NCBI RefSeq assembly: GCF_030253575.1
Contig: NC_080564.1
Coordinates: forward strand, 4,818,501-4,882,500
DNA length: 64,000 bases
Source: Rhododendron vialii
Taxonomy: Eukaryota > Streptophyta > Magnoliopsida > Ericales > Ericaceae
Direction of reading: 5' to 3'
In this document: in pieces, positions 1 to 11,480 of the stretch
How positions within the stretch are numbered: position 1 is the stretch's first letter
How the letters are laid out: each line of letters starts with the position of its first letter
The notes under the pieces: generated by a model
What the model was told of the DNA's origin: nothing
Database searches by the model: none
The model's input: the letters and a program-made list of their open reading frames with translations, nothing else
Program-made: the position numbers and the translations under genes

Positions 1-9
1 TGTTCAAAC

Positions 10-1879
10 CCTTTTCTTGGAAGAACCATCAAAGAGTGGTAGTAGATCATCCCTGGGATAAATCAGGGCCTTGAGAACTTTCATGTTATCAATATGGATT
101 ATTTCGAAGTTATGCAACAGTGCCTCGTAAGATTCATTATTCTTCTTCTCCTCTGCACGAAAAACGCAAGAATATTAGTCACTTTGATTGTCCATGTCTT
201 TAGCTACAACGTTCATTCATTTGAACTGGTTAATTAGAGGGCATGTATACCTATGAGTTGGTTGCAAATGTTCAATTGCTTCATGAGATGCTCATGTATG
301 TTGTTGATTTTGTGAGCCAAGGTAGATAGTTCCCATGCCTCCATGGTGGATGTCCCATACCTGAAATGGTAACATGTACGGTTATAGTAAGTCCAACAAG
401 CTAGGGAACTATCGTGTTTCAATAAAATGATCGATGTAACAATAGTATTTCTTCAATTAAAATCATGTACATCTAGATGGATTTTCTATTTTACGACGAC
501 TTGTCTAAGACTCAAGCTTTCAATGTACTTGTTTTGTGTGCTTAGCATTGGTCTTCTGGATTCTTGATTTCCAAAATTCTAATCCAACATATATATAGAA
601 AGATCTGATAATGGAATGAGATAGTATAAGACACATGAAAGACGACATACTCATGGCCCATGCCAGTGAGGCTACTGATCTGAGTCGCGCAAGCCACGAC
701 TCCTCTCATGGTCCAATAAACAGCAGTTGGAATAGTATTCGCAGCTGCAGCCAATGCAGGCACATCAGGAGCAACATAAGCAGGAGGAAGCTCCTTGAAC
801 GCGACGATGCACCTGGTCAAATCCAACATGGCCCTGATGAGATTGTTAAGGGCATCAAACTTGGGTTTCAATGGGCCCGAATGCTCTATAATGATCGGTA
901 GTTGCTTGAGGATCGCCATCGATTTGGCAAGCTGGTTTGACGAGTAGATTTGTGCTAGGAGCCAGAACTCGCCGTAGTGAAGTGCAAAGGCTGCCAGGGT
1001 CAGCACCAGCTTAGCATCCCATGAGTAGTTTGACAACATGTTTAGCAGAGAGACTGTTGTATGGTGTCCGTCTTCACCACCCAAACACTTGTATGCTATC
1101 TGAAAATTCATCTTTCCAAGGTAAAATTCACATACTTTGGATAATCAAACATGGTGCTCGTATGTGTTTTACGAATGAAAGATAGGTACACAGAAAAGTG
1201 TAATGCAAAGTGCACAGAAAAACTAATGTGTGGTCCAGATTTGGATATGGTCAAGTGGGAATTGAGCCACACCTTCAATGTACAGGATCCATTGGTTCAG
1301 ATTTTTTGTATTTTTGTGCATGTAGTATATTAATTCTTGGTGCTTAACAGAAATAATGTGTGTGTATAATTGCATTAGTCAATATGTTGTGTGACCTCGC
1401 AGGAAATTCGATCGATTATATACGATAGCGCGTCAAGCAGGTTAATGGCGCTGGCTTGTTGAGCTTTGTCCTCCACGGTCTGTGTTTGTCCGTGGATGAC
1501 GCCCTGCAATAAGATCACCATTGAATCAGCAATAAGCATTCATCCACTACGAATACAGTATTCGCGCTTTTTGATGAGAAAAAAAGAAACTAGTACGAGG
1601 AAAGGATGTTGCATGCATTTGTTCATGAAAGAGGAGGATTAATTGAAGGATTACACATACCGGGAGAACGCTATCGACGGTCAGAGAGGAGCGACTGAGG
1701 ATATCCTCGACGAGGTTGAGAATGGGTTTGACGTCAATGTCGCGGCCATCGGGATTGTGGGTGGCCTGAATCTGCTTCAGCATCACGTTGTCGTCGGACG
1801 CCATGAACATGCTCCGGTCACTCTTGATAAGTTGCTGCGTGGAAGGGTTGCTCCCCGGTAGTATCAGTTTGCCAGCCAT
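10..1879 (-). CDS. SEO: Sieve element occlusion protein, copy A (5' five exons; 3' part beyond left edge)
   Basis: SEO proteins are phloem-specific structural proteins that form P-protein filaments in sieve elements and can plug them after wounding. Five exons are visible: 1879-1661, 1503-1396, 1099-651, 360-251 and 152-10. All junctions are GT-AG and phases join cleanly, giving 343 codons without a stop. The fifth donor lies at positions 9-8, so the remaining exons lie off the window. The start is the ATG at 1879, giving MAGKLILPGSNPS. Recognisable SEO features are the N-terminal MFMASDD segment, SYIIDRISCE, SNYSWDAKLVL, HYGEFWLLAQ and STMEAWELSTLAHK. Exon lengths (219, 108, 449, 110, 143) match copy B at 5.2-8.7 kb exactly, so the two are a tandem duplication. 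The visible part shows no damage. Whether the 3' half is intact cannot be judged from here. Confidence 0.9.
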
Positions 1880-1917
1880 TTTCAGCAGAGAGAGGGAATT
1901 GTAGCTATAATGTTTTT

Positions 1918-1938
1918 AGAGAGAGAGAGAGAGAGAGA
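1918..1938. repeat. (GA)n microsatellite in SEO-A 5' leader
   Basis: A pure GA run of 21 bp lies between the TATA box and the ATG of copy A, so the mRNA leader carries CT repeats. The same site in copy B is 42 bp long, which shows slippage since duplication. Confidence 0.85.
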
Positions 1939-1980
1939 ATGTGGAAGGGCTTTGTGCTTCTTCTTGTAATCTGGTATGCT

Positions 1981-1990
1981 CTATTTATAG
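1981..1990 (-). promoter_or_regulatory. TATA box of SEO copy A
   Basis: CTATAAATAG on the minus strand lies about 100 bp upstream of the ATG at 1879. The same motif with the same flanks lies upstream of copy B at 8847-8856, which supports it as the core promoter. Confidence 0.7.
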
Positions 1991-2479
1991 CATGGGAAAT
2001 GGAACCAAGAATGGGATGGATTTACATTCCTTGCTTCCAATGAAATTAAATTCCCCTCAACGTTTGTTTGAAGCCTAGGCTTTTTTGAGGATCGAGGACA
2101 TGCAGTCTGTCCCCACATATTTGCTTTTCAATGTGGATGTCCAAGAATCTTGTGCAGAGTGAATTCAAAGCCTGCAATAGGTCCTTGCTCTTTTCTCCTT
2201 TTTTTTTTTTTTTTTTTTTATTTATATATATAACCGGATGCACGTGCCATTTTACATGCTCCACATCGACAAATTATAGAGTTTTAAAGTTAATGACCGA
2301 ACAAACCTTCCAATAGCTTCAAGGTTTGAAATGTTGGAATTCAAACATGCTATAGAGTACAAACACTTATTGATTTCTGCGATGGATAACCAATATGCAT
2401 GAACTACACTACTGCAAGGGTGTAGATATTTCAGGGGCGGTCCAGATTTTTCTGGGATATGAAGCAAAGATTAAAAATG

Positions 2480-2672
2480 AGATTCTTCTTTACTGAACTG
2501 CAACTATATATAAAGGGGTATCAAAGTGGAGGAGCCCTCAAACTTTGGAAATTTCCGGCGTATTAAACGGTCGCAATTCAAACTTTAACTCTAACCCGGT
2601 TCTGTAGACATTGATCCATTCAAATCAAGCATCATGCATGTAAAGGCGCTCTACCACTGAGCTATAGGGGCC
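2480..2672 (-). repeat. tRNA-derived SINE-like remnant upstream of SEO-A
   Basis: On the minus strand TAGCTCAGTGGTAGAG (2649-2664) matches a tRNA A-box region, and a degenerate B-box-like stretch (TTGAATGGATCAATG) follows about 30 nt later. No complete tRNA cloverleaf can be formed. The downstream body (GTAGACATTGATCC and neighbours on the plus strand) is also found upstream of SEO-B at about 9750-9905. The element therefore predates the duplication and has lost its A box in copy B. The exact ends are not clear. Confidence 0.35.
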
Positions 2673-2708
2673 TCATTTGCATCAGAACGTTGCTTACTAT
2701 TAATTTAT

Positions 2709-3528
2709 GAGATAAAGTTATTTACGGCCGTGCCGTTAATAAACCGTTTGCAGCAGTCCAAAAGCGCCGTCGTTCAGATCATGGAAAAATTGTAAAGGGT
2801 CGATTCTTTGCAACATTTATATATATTAAAAAATTAAGTGATTTAATTTTCAATTCGTTTGAACCAATGCAAAGATCTATTTTTATCATTTTATTCTAAA
2901 GAGTCATAATTAATTTTTAACTCTATGACTTTCATATGAGAGCCCTAAGCTCTAGAACTTAATGCATAGCAGATACTTTAGAGTTCTCGTATGAGAGGTT
3001 AAAAATTAATTATGACCCTTTAGGATAAAATGCTAAAAAAATACGACCTTCACAATGGTTCAAACAGATTCAAAATTGGAACACTTGATTTTTTAACCAT
3101 ATTTTTTAATGTATAAACTGTCTAAAAAATTAAGCGTTCCAATTTTGAATCCATTTGAATCGTTGCGAAGATCTCATTTTTTTGAACATTTTATACTAAA
3201 AGGTCATAATTAATTTTTGACTTTAGGACTCTTATATGAGAATCCTAAAGTATCTGCTATTTATTTAGTTCTAGAGCTTAGGGCTCTCATATGAAAGCTG
3301 TAGAGTCAAAAATTAATTATGACCCGTAAGGATAAAATGATTAGAAAAAGAAGATCTTCACATTGATTCAAAAGAATTAAAAATTAGAGCACTTAACTTT
3401 TTAACTATATTTTTTAATATGTTATTGCGGAACCATCCCTTTCCCAACTTTCCCATGATCAGAACGACGGCGTTTTTGGACTGCTGCAAACGACTTATTA
3501 GCGGCACAGCCGCAAATAAGTTTATCTC
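2709..3528. mobile_element. Foldback Mutator-like element (MULE-1), non-autonomous
   Basis: The 820-bp element is flanked by a perfect 9-bp target duplication TTAATTTAT (2700-2708 and 3529-3537). The termini are inverted: GAGATAAAGTTATTTACGG on the left, and GAGATAAACTTATTTGCGG reading inward from the right. The inverted similarity continues for about 110 bp, through GTTTGCAGCAGTCCAAAA. The centre consists of about four alternating copies of an AT-rich module of about 90 bp, containing a GTTTGAACC..GCAAAGATC motif. A 9-bp duplication and a GAGATAA terminus fit the Mutator superfamily. No transposase is encoded. Confidence 0.85.
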
Positions 3529-3843
3529 TTAATTTATACTCATAATATGTGAAAACTGAATTTAGTTGCTTTGAAAACTCGTTTTCTCTGGAAAAATCTT
3601 TTTAACAGAACTCAAGGATTTACGAAAGTGAATCGTGTGTGTCCGTTCTGGCTTTGGACAGTCCAAAATTTTTTTATTTAAATTCAAACCGTCGAAAGCC
3701 AGAACAGACGACTCAAATCGCGCTCTTCCGTGAATAAGACAATCTCCACATCTCTTTTGTTTATCAACATCATTGACTTATTTTCATTATTTTTTGTTTA
3801 CTTATTTGATGCACTAAGTGGAAATTAACCAGTAAGTCACCAC

Positions 3844-4256
3844 GGCCCCGTTTGATAAAAGTTTGGAAGGATGGGATTGGATTATGAAGGTAATGGGTTT
3901 CCTAATACTTTGTTTGGTTTCACAAAGTTGAGGGGATTGCTAAGCCGATGGGATTACGAATCCCCCAAAATGGGGTATTAAGAATACCCGAGGGAGATGG
4001 TATTAATAGTCAAATCCCAACCTATTCTCATTATCAATCCCTTCTCATTACCAATTCCTTCTATTAATTCAATCTCATCATCTAATCCCATCTCAAACAA
4101 ACATAATATTAATAATCGCATCATCCAATCACATCTCAAACAAACATACTTATTACTAATCCTTTTTCATTACCAATCCCTTATCATTATCAATCTCAAT
4201 CATAATCTCATCTCCTTACGAATCTCACCCATCTACTACTGTTATCAAACGGGGCC
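3844..4256. mobile_element. MITE with GGCCCCGTTTGATAA termini
   Basis: Terminal inverted repeats GGCCCCGTTTGATAAAAG and (right end inward) GGCCCCGTTTGATAACAG bound 413 bp of low-complexity sequence rich in ATC/AATCC triplets. The terminus resembles Tourist/PIF-Harbinger MITEs. The flanking trinucleotides (CAC left, TAC right) are only an imperfect duplication. A 117-codon frame inside is a product of the repeats and is not a gene. Confidence 0.65.
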
Positions 4257-5178
4257 TACATGTCATTTCAATTGTATTACTCCCATCTATCACCAGTCGT
4301 GGCAGCGGCAGAAGGCAAAAGCTCCATGTTCGGCTAAACACTTCGGCTAGGGCAACGTCGCTTCTCCAAGTAGTATGATTGTTTAGATTTTAAGGGGTTT
4401 TATTCAACAATTAATTTTATGACTTTGAATGATTCATAGTATTTGTGAAAGTTAATATTTTTCCGATTTATCTATTGTATTTGTATTTCGGATATCAAGC
4501 ACCGTCATACAATCGTTTTTATTATTTCGGGATAGGCTTTGAGATAGACTATACGACATGAGATGGGTCATGTTGTTGGTTAAATCCAGTGATAATATTT
4601 TTGGAGATTATCTATAGAAATTGCTACCCTGTTGGTGGTATGGTTACAAGTTAAATGAAACCCTAGACTTCGCCACATTTATATTGCAAGGAGAGGTTGA
4701 ATTGAAACCCCAGTCCATTTTTTCTGATTAGTTTTCAAAGCCTTTATCTGCTTTCGTAGTTTAATTTTTAGTTTAATCAAACTCAACTTCCATCTATTTT
4801 CCAGAATTAAATTAGAAATAAATTGAGAGTATCGCAACTTAGCTTTTTACTCCCCGCGGACGATTTCGGGCTTAACTGCTATTCTTCGAGATAATTGTTA
4901 ATTTTTTATTTTATAAATTATATTTTTGATACGAAAACGACAGACCAATTATAAACTTGAAACATTTGCAGAAATATCATTTATTTATTTCGTAAAACCA
5001 CATGAAAATGGCTCTTATTTTTATCAGGAAGAATAAGAGCTACTAGGGCCGGCCAACCTTGCTCATCAAAGTCCACAATGGTGACCTAAACATCAAACCT
5101 TATTCCATAGAGGAAAACAAAAAATAAAACACACTCCATTATTGAGTACCATATATATCAAGCACCTAGCTTGAACCT
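4257..5178. other. Intergenic stretch downstream of SEO-B
   Basis: AT-rich sequence between the MITE and the SEO-B stop codon. I see no coding exon or RNA gene. The last 100-200 bp should hold the SEO-B 3' UTR on the minus strand. Confidence 0.5.
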
Positions 5179-8100
5179 TCAGTAGAATGCTGCAGTACTG
5201 GGATTTTCATCGTGGCAGCAGCAAAAAGTGATGTACTTCTCCATAGCGCGGAGGCACTCCGGGCACTTCATGCCCTCCGGTATCCTCCCGGTACCGGCCG
5301 TGCTCAGAAACTCAAACCGGCAACACGGGTGCTCAGTCCCATGAAGCATGTCATGATGATCCTTGAACGATCGGTCAAACCCTTTAGTGGCCACGTGTTC
5401 CTTCCACAAGTCGTACTCCAGCAGGGTTGGCATCACCTTGGTCCCGTGTCCGTTCACCACAACTTCCGCCCCTCGGCTCAGCACGGCCCAGCCTCCGCTC
5501 TTGTCGTAGCTGAGCAATTTCTTGATTTCCTGCATCATGGGGTCCTGGTCGTCGAGCCTCCCGAGCTGGATCTTGGAAAACAGCATGCTCTCCAGTCGAG
5601 TCCAGAAGAACCATATCATGAGGTCTTGCCATGTGTGGCTGAGCTTCTCGTTTGTGATGGTGGCGACGATTTTCCGGACTTGTTCTTTCTTGCTGCTCTT
5701 TCCCACGTAGACCATCTCTAGAGGGATACGAGCAGATTGCGCCACGGATCGTGCTGTTGTGGTGAATCTTCGGATCCACTCGATGTCATCCCCTCCGTAC
5801 ACGAAAATGTATTTCTCATCCCTTATCTGATAAAATGAAAAATTCCATGTATGTTATGTCAGACACCTCAGGTCACCTATGCCTAAAAGTATCTCCAAAA
5901 GTGTGTGTACCCCTATTTTCATGAAATTGTACGGTAAAATATATAGTTACAAGTACAGAAGATTTTGACCTCTGTACGTTTTCGTATAATTTCAACCATA
6001 GGATTGCACAAAAATATATATTCCACCGTAAGATCGCACAAAAGTGTACTTTTGTGAGATCATGTTGTTGCTTAAAGGTTTATGCATGTATTTAATGTGA
6101 CAATAGTAACCCATATGTAGTGGGGAAGATTACTTACCCAATTCAGAACTGTTTGGTCAATCCCATTCACAAGCAACTCAAGCTTCCAAGTCTCCTCCTT
6201 CCACAAATTCTCCTCTCTCAAGCTAGTGAAGGGGAAAGCATTGCTCCCCCAGATCCACATCATGTGTATGGCATTGGGGCTCACCACCCTCCCCTGCGGG
6301 TCCAGCACCACGAGGATAGGCTTGTTGCGGAAATGCCACCTCTCCTTCACGAATCTGATCACCGCCCGATCGATCAGAGAAGGGTGGTGCACCGAGTACC
6401 ACGGCATGGTGGATTGCAGGCTCTCAAACTGTTTCTGCATCGGGTCTGTCCACTGCTGCACCCTGCGGTCCACAATCGGGATCCAAACCACCTCGTAGAG
6501 GTTGTCCAGCCTTGTCGCGTGTTGTCGGGACTCGTTGTAGATTTGTTCCAGAATCGATAGCTCGTCTGGGGAGATGTCTAGGCTTGATATTAGGAGTAGC
6601 ACATTCTTCCTCCTCAGAACTTCGAGATTAACCTGTTTTTTCAATCCACAGAGACAAAGAAGTTAGCGAAAAAAGTGTGTTCAATATGGCCCGAGACACC
6701 CTTCATGCATTATAAAAAAAGAGTGCTTAATATTACTCGAAGCAATTAAAACCCGTAAAATTTTGGGGGGAATTTTTTTCCTGAATAATGGTCTACTTAA
6801 CAACATTGTATTCTTTCTTGACATTGTATACAGTAATTAAAGAACTCATGTTCAATGTTCAAACCCTTCTCTTGGTAGAGCCATCAAAGAGTGGTGGCTG
6901 ATCATCCCTGGCATAAATCAGGGCCTTGAGAACTTTCATGTTATCGATATGGATCATTTCAAAGATATTCCGCAGCGCATCGTAAGATTCGTTATTCCTC
7001 CTCTCCTCTGCACGAAAAACGCAAGATTTTTAGTCACTGTGATTGTCCATATCTTAAGCTACAACGTTCATTCATTTGAAGTACTGGTTAATTAGGGGGC
7101 ATAAATACCTAAGAGTTGGTTGCAAATGTTCAATTGCTTCGAGAGATGCTCATAAATGTTGTTTATTTTGTGAGCCAAGGTAGATAGTTCCCATGCCTCC
7201 ATGGTGGATGTCCCATACCTGAAATGATAACATGTACGTTTATAGTAAGTCCAACAAGGGAACTATGAAATTTTCAAGATTTTTGTCCATCGTGTCGTTT
7301 CAACAAAATGATCGATGTAACAGTAGTATTTCTGCAATTAAAATCATGTACATCTAGATGGATTTTCTATTTTACAATGACTAGTCTAAGACTGAAGCAT
7401 ATAAGTCCATTCGAGCTTTCAATGTGCTTGTTTTGTGGTGCTTAGCATTGGTCTTCTGAATTCTTGATTCTAGAATTCTAATCCAACTTGTAGAAAGATC
7501 TGATAATTGAATAAGATAGTATGAAAGACAACATACTCATGGCCAATGCTAGTGAGGCTACTGATCTGAGCCGCGCAAGCCACGACTCCTCTCATGGCCC
7601 AATAAACGGCAGTTGGAATGGTATTCGCAGCTGCAGCCAATGCCGGCACATCATGAGTAAAATAAGCAGAAGGCAGCTCCTTGAAAGCGACGATGCACCT
7701 GGTCAAATCCAACATGACCCTGATGAGATTGTTAAGGGCGTCAAACTTGGGTTTCAATGGGCCCGAATGCTCCATGATGATCGGTAGTTGCTTGAGGATC
7801 GCCATCGCTTTGGCGAGCTGGTTTGACGAGTAGATTTGTGCCAGGAGCCAGAACTCGCCGTAGTGTAGTGCAAAGGCTGCTAGGGTCAGCACCAGCTTAG
7901 CATCCCATGAGTAGTTTGACAGCATGTTTAGCAGAGAGACTGTTGTTTGGTGTCCGTCTTCACCACCGAAACTCTTGTATGCTATCTGAAATTTCATCTT
8001 TCCAAGGTAAAAATCACATACTTTCGATAATCGAAAATGGTGCTCGCATGTGTTTTATAAATAAAAGCTAGGTGCACAGAAAAGTGTAATGCAAAGTGCA

Positions 8101-8723
8101 TAGAAAAACTGATGTGTGATCCAGATTTGGATACGGCGTGCCAAGTTGGAATTGAACCACGCCTTCAATAAACCGGATCCATGGGTTCTGTTTTTTTTTG
8201 TTTTTTTTATATATATATTTTTGTGCATGCAGTGTATTAATTCTTGGTGCTTAACAGAAATAATGTGTGTATATAATTGCATTAGTCAATCTGATGTTGA
8301 CCTCGCAGGAAATTCGATCGATTATATACGATAGCGCGTCAAGCATGGCAACGGCGCTGGTTTGCTGAGCTTTGTCCTCCACGCTCTGTGCATGTCCGTG
8401 GATGACGCCCTGCAATAAGATCACCATTGAATCAGCAATAAGCATTCACCAACTACGAAGACAGTATTCGCACGGAGGATTAATTAATGAAGGATTACAC
8501 ATACCGGGAGAATGCTATCGACGGTCATAGTGGCACGACTGAGGATATCCTCGACGATGTTGAGAATGGGTTTTACGTCAATGTCGCGGCCATCGGGATT
8601 GTGGGTGGCCTGGATCTGCTTCAGCATCACGTTGTCGTCGGACGTCATGAACATGCTCCGGTCACCCTTGATAAGTTGCTGCGTGGAAGGGTTGCTCCCC
8701 GGTAGTATCAGTTTGCCAGCCAT
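5179..8723 (-). CDS. SEO: Sieve element occlusion protein, copy B (complete, 7 exons)
   Basis: Complete SEO gene. Coding exons are 8723-8505, 8409-8302, 7985-7537, 7218-7109, 7007-6865, 6632-6138 and 5826-5179. All introns are GT-AG with consistent phase, and the product is 723 aa, usual for the family. The N-terminal SEO domain covers exons 1-5 (residues 1-343; SWDAKLVLTLAAFALHYGEF, MEAWELSTLAHK). Exon 6 (344-508) begins VNLEVLRRKNVLLLIS and continues with a thioredoxin-fold-like part. The C-terminal SEO domain (509-723) has FVYGGDDIEWI and a cysteine-rich tail (HPCCRFE, MKCPECLRAMEKY, FCCCHD). The protein is expected in sieve-element P-protein bodies. It lies in the same orientation as copy A and is very similar to it, with independent upstream insertions. 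It could be named SEOR; family assignment is near certain, the exact orthologue is not. Confidence 0.95.
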
Positions 8724-8760
8724 TTTTAGCAGAGAGAGGGAATTGTAGCTATAATGTTTT

Positions 8761-8761
<1 letters not shown>

Positions 8762-8803
<42 letters not shown>
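8762..8803. repeat. (GA)n microsatellite in SEO-B 5' leader
   Basis: 42 bp of pure GA between the TATA box and the ATG, twice the length of the copy A equivalent. Confidence 0.9.
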
Positions 8804-8806
<3 letters not shown>

Positions 8807-8846
8807 GTGGGAGGGCTTTGTGCTTCTTGTTGTAATCTGGTATGCT

Positions 8847-8856
8847 CTATTTATAG
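8847..8856 (-). promoter_or_regulatory. TATA box of SEO copy B
   Basis: CTATAAATAG on the minus strand, about 125 bp upstream of the ATG, with flanks nearly identical to the copy A promoter. Confidence 0.7.
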
Positions 8857-9054
8857 CATGGGAAATGGAACCAAGAATGGGATGGATTTACATTCCTTGC
8901 TTCCAATGAAATTAAATTCCCCTCAACGTTTGTTTGAAGCCTAGGCTTTTTTTAGTGATCAGGATCGACAGTCTGTCCCCACATATTTGCTTTTCAATGT
9001 GGGTGTCCAAGAATCTTGTGCAGAGTGAATACAAAGCCTGCAATAGGTCCTTGC

Positions 9055-9056
9055 TC

Positions 9057-9083
<27 letters not shown>
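9055..9083. repeat. (CT)n microsatellite upstream of SEO-B
   Basis: A CT run follows GCAATAGGTCCTTGCTC. The same anchor in copy A is followed by a poly-T run (about 2199-2219), so the low-complexity tract has changed type between the duplicates. Confidence 0.75.
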
Positions 9084-9087
<4 letters not shown>

Positions 9088-9143
9088 TTGGATGCGCAGG
9101 CTAGCTTGCGCTTACGTTGATTAGTTCTGGAGTCTTAAAGTTA

Positions 9144-9382
9144 GGTCCCGTTTCAGAATACTTTCTTAAAAAATAAGTACTTATTTCATATTTTCAAACT
9201 CAAAAATAATGTAAATGAAAAATAATTTTTCAATTTTTTTTGCACCGTATTAAAGATCTCAATGAGATCTATCAAATAAGATCCATATTGATAAGAAAAT
9301 TATTTGCGTAAGCACATAAATTTTGAGCGTGAAATTACCTTCTTAAAAAATAAGTACTTATCCACCTTTCCGGAACGGAACC
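9144..9382. mobile_element. PIF/Harbinger-type MITE inserted upstream of SEO-B
   Basis: The 239-bp element has inverted termini GGTCCCGTTTCAGAA and (right end inward) GGTTCCGTTCCGGAA, and an inner inverted AAAAAATAAGTACTTAT. It is flanked by TTA on both sides (9141-9143, 9383-9385). The homologous site upstream of SEO-A reads TTTTAAAGTTAATGACC without the insert, a direct empty-site comparison. A 3-bp TTA duplication is the PIF/Harbinger signature. Confidence 0.85.
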
Positions 9383-9385
9383 TTA

Positions 9386-10650
9386 ATGACTGGATAAACC
9401 TTCCAGTTTCCGGCCCCATTAATGTTTGAAATGTTTTGCCTCCGTGTAATTCGAACATGCTACGGAGTACAAGTACTTATTGATTTCTCGTGCCTATTTA
9501 GCCACAAACCTCTTGAGGTTAATTAGGTCTTGATCTTGATCCTACCTAGCGCCTACTTTGACACTTCTCTCCGTATGTTTCAACAGAAAATGTTCTTTTT
9601 ATCGTCGAAAACAGTTTTTGTAATGGATAATCAATATGCATGAACTACACTACTACTGCAAGCTAGGGTGTAGACATTCCAGAGGCGCCCCAGATTTTTC
9701 CGGGACATAAAGCGAAGATTAAAAATGAGGCTCTTTTTCACTGAACCACTATTATAAAGGGGTATCAAAGTGCAGAGGCCCCCAAAATTTATAAATTTTC
9801 AAGGTATAAAACGGTTACACTTCGAGCTTTAGCTCTAGTCCGGTTCTGTAGACATTGATCCATTCACCTCAAGCATCAAGTGCTGGTACATAAAGATGCT
9901 CTCCCAAAAGACAGACTTCACTAAAACAAATTAAATGATTCCATGTCTGTACCGTGGAATGTGAGCAACAAAAAACTTGAGGAACGTGAAGATTCTATGC
10001 TTTCCTTCCTTAGTCATTTCTATATATGCTTTCCTGAATATATGCCTTATATATAAGACATTTACACCATTCTCTGAAATGTACATAACAGTGTCCAAAC
10101 TTTTTCCTTCTCTTTATGGGGTTCTATAACAAATATATTTAGAGAAAGAAATTAAAAGGAAAGATTTAATTTGGTCCCTTTGCTTTTAAATCTTTGTTTG
10201 CTAAGAGTCTAGTTAGGCAATTTCTCAATACGAAACTGAGGGAAAGCCGTGAATTTTATTGTTGTTTTGTGAAGCCTAAAATGTAGAATCCAAGAACATA
10301 TATACACTGTATGCACAGCAGCCGATGTAATCTGTGCTCCCTTCATTTGATATATATTGAAAATTATCGTGAGCCATATATGTACCCAAATTCTAATTTG
10401 GGAACCCCGTAAGTGCCTGTGTCGTGCATTCTTTGCTTGATTTCCCTTTATGTGCATGTAGATTTGGGTCGAATTCGCTAAAATTATGTCCCATATATGT
10501 GTGGAACATATTTGTTTAACATCAGTCTTCATGATAACATTCTTGAATCGTGCATCCTATGACTATTCACCCTCATGCGTGTAATCAAACATGTGTTTTT
10601 GTCTCGTTAAATGCTCGTCTGTGATCAATTTGTGACCTAAACAAACTAGT
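9386..10650. other. Duplicated SEO upstream flank, then unassigned DNA
   Basis: From 9386 to about 9905 the sequence aligns with 2290-2650 upstream of SEO-A, apart from about 125 extra bases at 9495-9620 in this copy. Beyond 9905 homology to copy A stops, so this is the likely right limit of the duplicated segment. No supported gene; a 107-codon minus-strand frame at 10.2-10.5 kb has no recognisable features. Confidence 0.5.
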
Positions 10651-10710
10651 ACTCGTTCAACTAAGAACTTATTTGACTTTTAGGACTTTTTCTAATTTTT
10701 TCCGTATTTG

Positions 10711-10794
10711 TTAGTTTTGCGTCAAATTTTATGAATTATTGATTTGTCTCGTCGAGACGAATTAATAATCCACAAAAGTTTAGCGCAAAACTAA
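10711..10794. mobile_element. Hairpin MITE fragment
   Basis: Two arms of about 42 bp meet at CTCG|TCGAG. The left arm starts TTAGTTTTGCGTCAAA; the right arm read inward starts TTAGTTTTGCGCTAAA. Inverted similarity may continue outward to about 10660-10870. Related GTTTTGCGTCAAA and GAGACGAAT motifs occur in the hairpin at 24.1-24.3 kb. Confidence 0.55.
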
Positions 10795-10999
10795 AAAACG
10801 TTTTTTAAAACCCGTTTAAACGTTTTTTAAATAAGAACAAAAAATGTTAAAAGTTAAGCGGAACGGAGACCAAGTTTAAACGTTTTTTAAAACCCGTTAA
10901 ATTTTCAAACCAAGTTTCATGTTCAAACAATTCAAGCTACTTGTAATAGTTCGCGTAAACCTAGCTTGTTTGGCGTTGGATTTTTTAAAAATAAGTTAT

Positions 11000-11138
11000 G
11001 CCTTGTTTGTTTTACTTTTTGAAAAGCTTTTTTCAAAAGATTTTCCTTACTTTCAATCATTTTTCTCTCTATCTCCCTCCATTTATTATCTCTATTACTC
11101 TCATAATTTTTTTTTTCAAAAACTCATCCAAATAAGGC
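11000..11138. mobile_element. Short MITE with GCCTTGTTTG terminus
   Basis: Left end GCCTTGTTTG; right end inward GCCTTATTTGGATGAG. About 139 bp, T-rich. The terminus resembles Tourist-type MITEs, but a clean target duplication is not visible. Confidence 0.4.
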
Positions 11139-11480
11139 ATTAAATTTTCAAATCGAAGTTGATTTACAATCCTCCACTTGTTCGGCTCATGTTGATGCCT
11201 TTTAGACTTTTGTTGCCGGCCCAGTCCATGTCAGTTGAGAAAAATTAACTTCAACTACTTTAGTTTTCAATGCCAATGCATTGTAGATGACTCCCAACTT
11301 ATGGGGGTTCCGCCAAGTGGTTCAGAGAAAATAATTAGCATTCTTCCATGAGGCTACAGGTGAGCCTAAACATTTTAAACTTTGGAGCCAACGGGGGTTA
11401 TGTTCGGTCCTTACTTTTTGGAGCCCCGGAATTAGTCAAGATGCACGTAAACTGATCTAGACATCCGGTTATTAAAAAAA

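Noticed and set aside
2641-2672. tRNA gene (TAGCTCAGTGGTAGAG on the minus strand)
   Set aside because: Only the 5' D-arm-like part is tRNA-like. No anticodon arm, T arm or acceptor pairing follows, so I treat it as a SINE head.
3997-4350. 117-codon plus-strand frame
   Set aside because: It lies inside a MITE and is made of repeated AATCCC/ATCTC triplets.
5212-5721. 169-codon plus-strand frame opposite SEO-B exon 7
   Set aside because: Antisense shadow of a well-supported coding exon with biased codon use.
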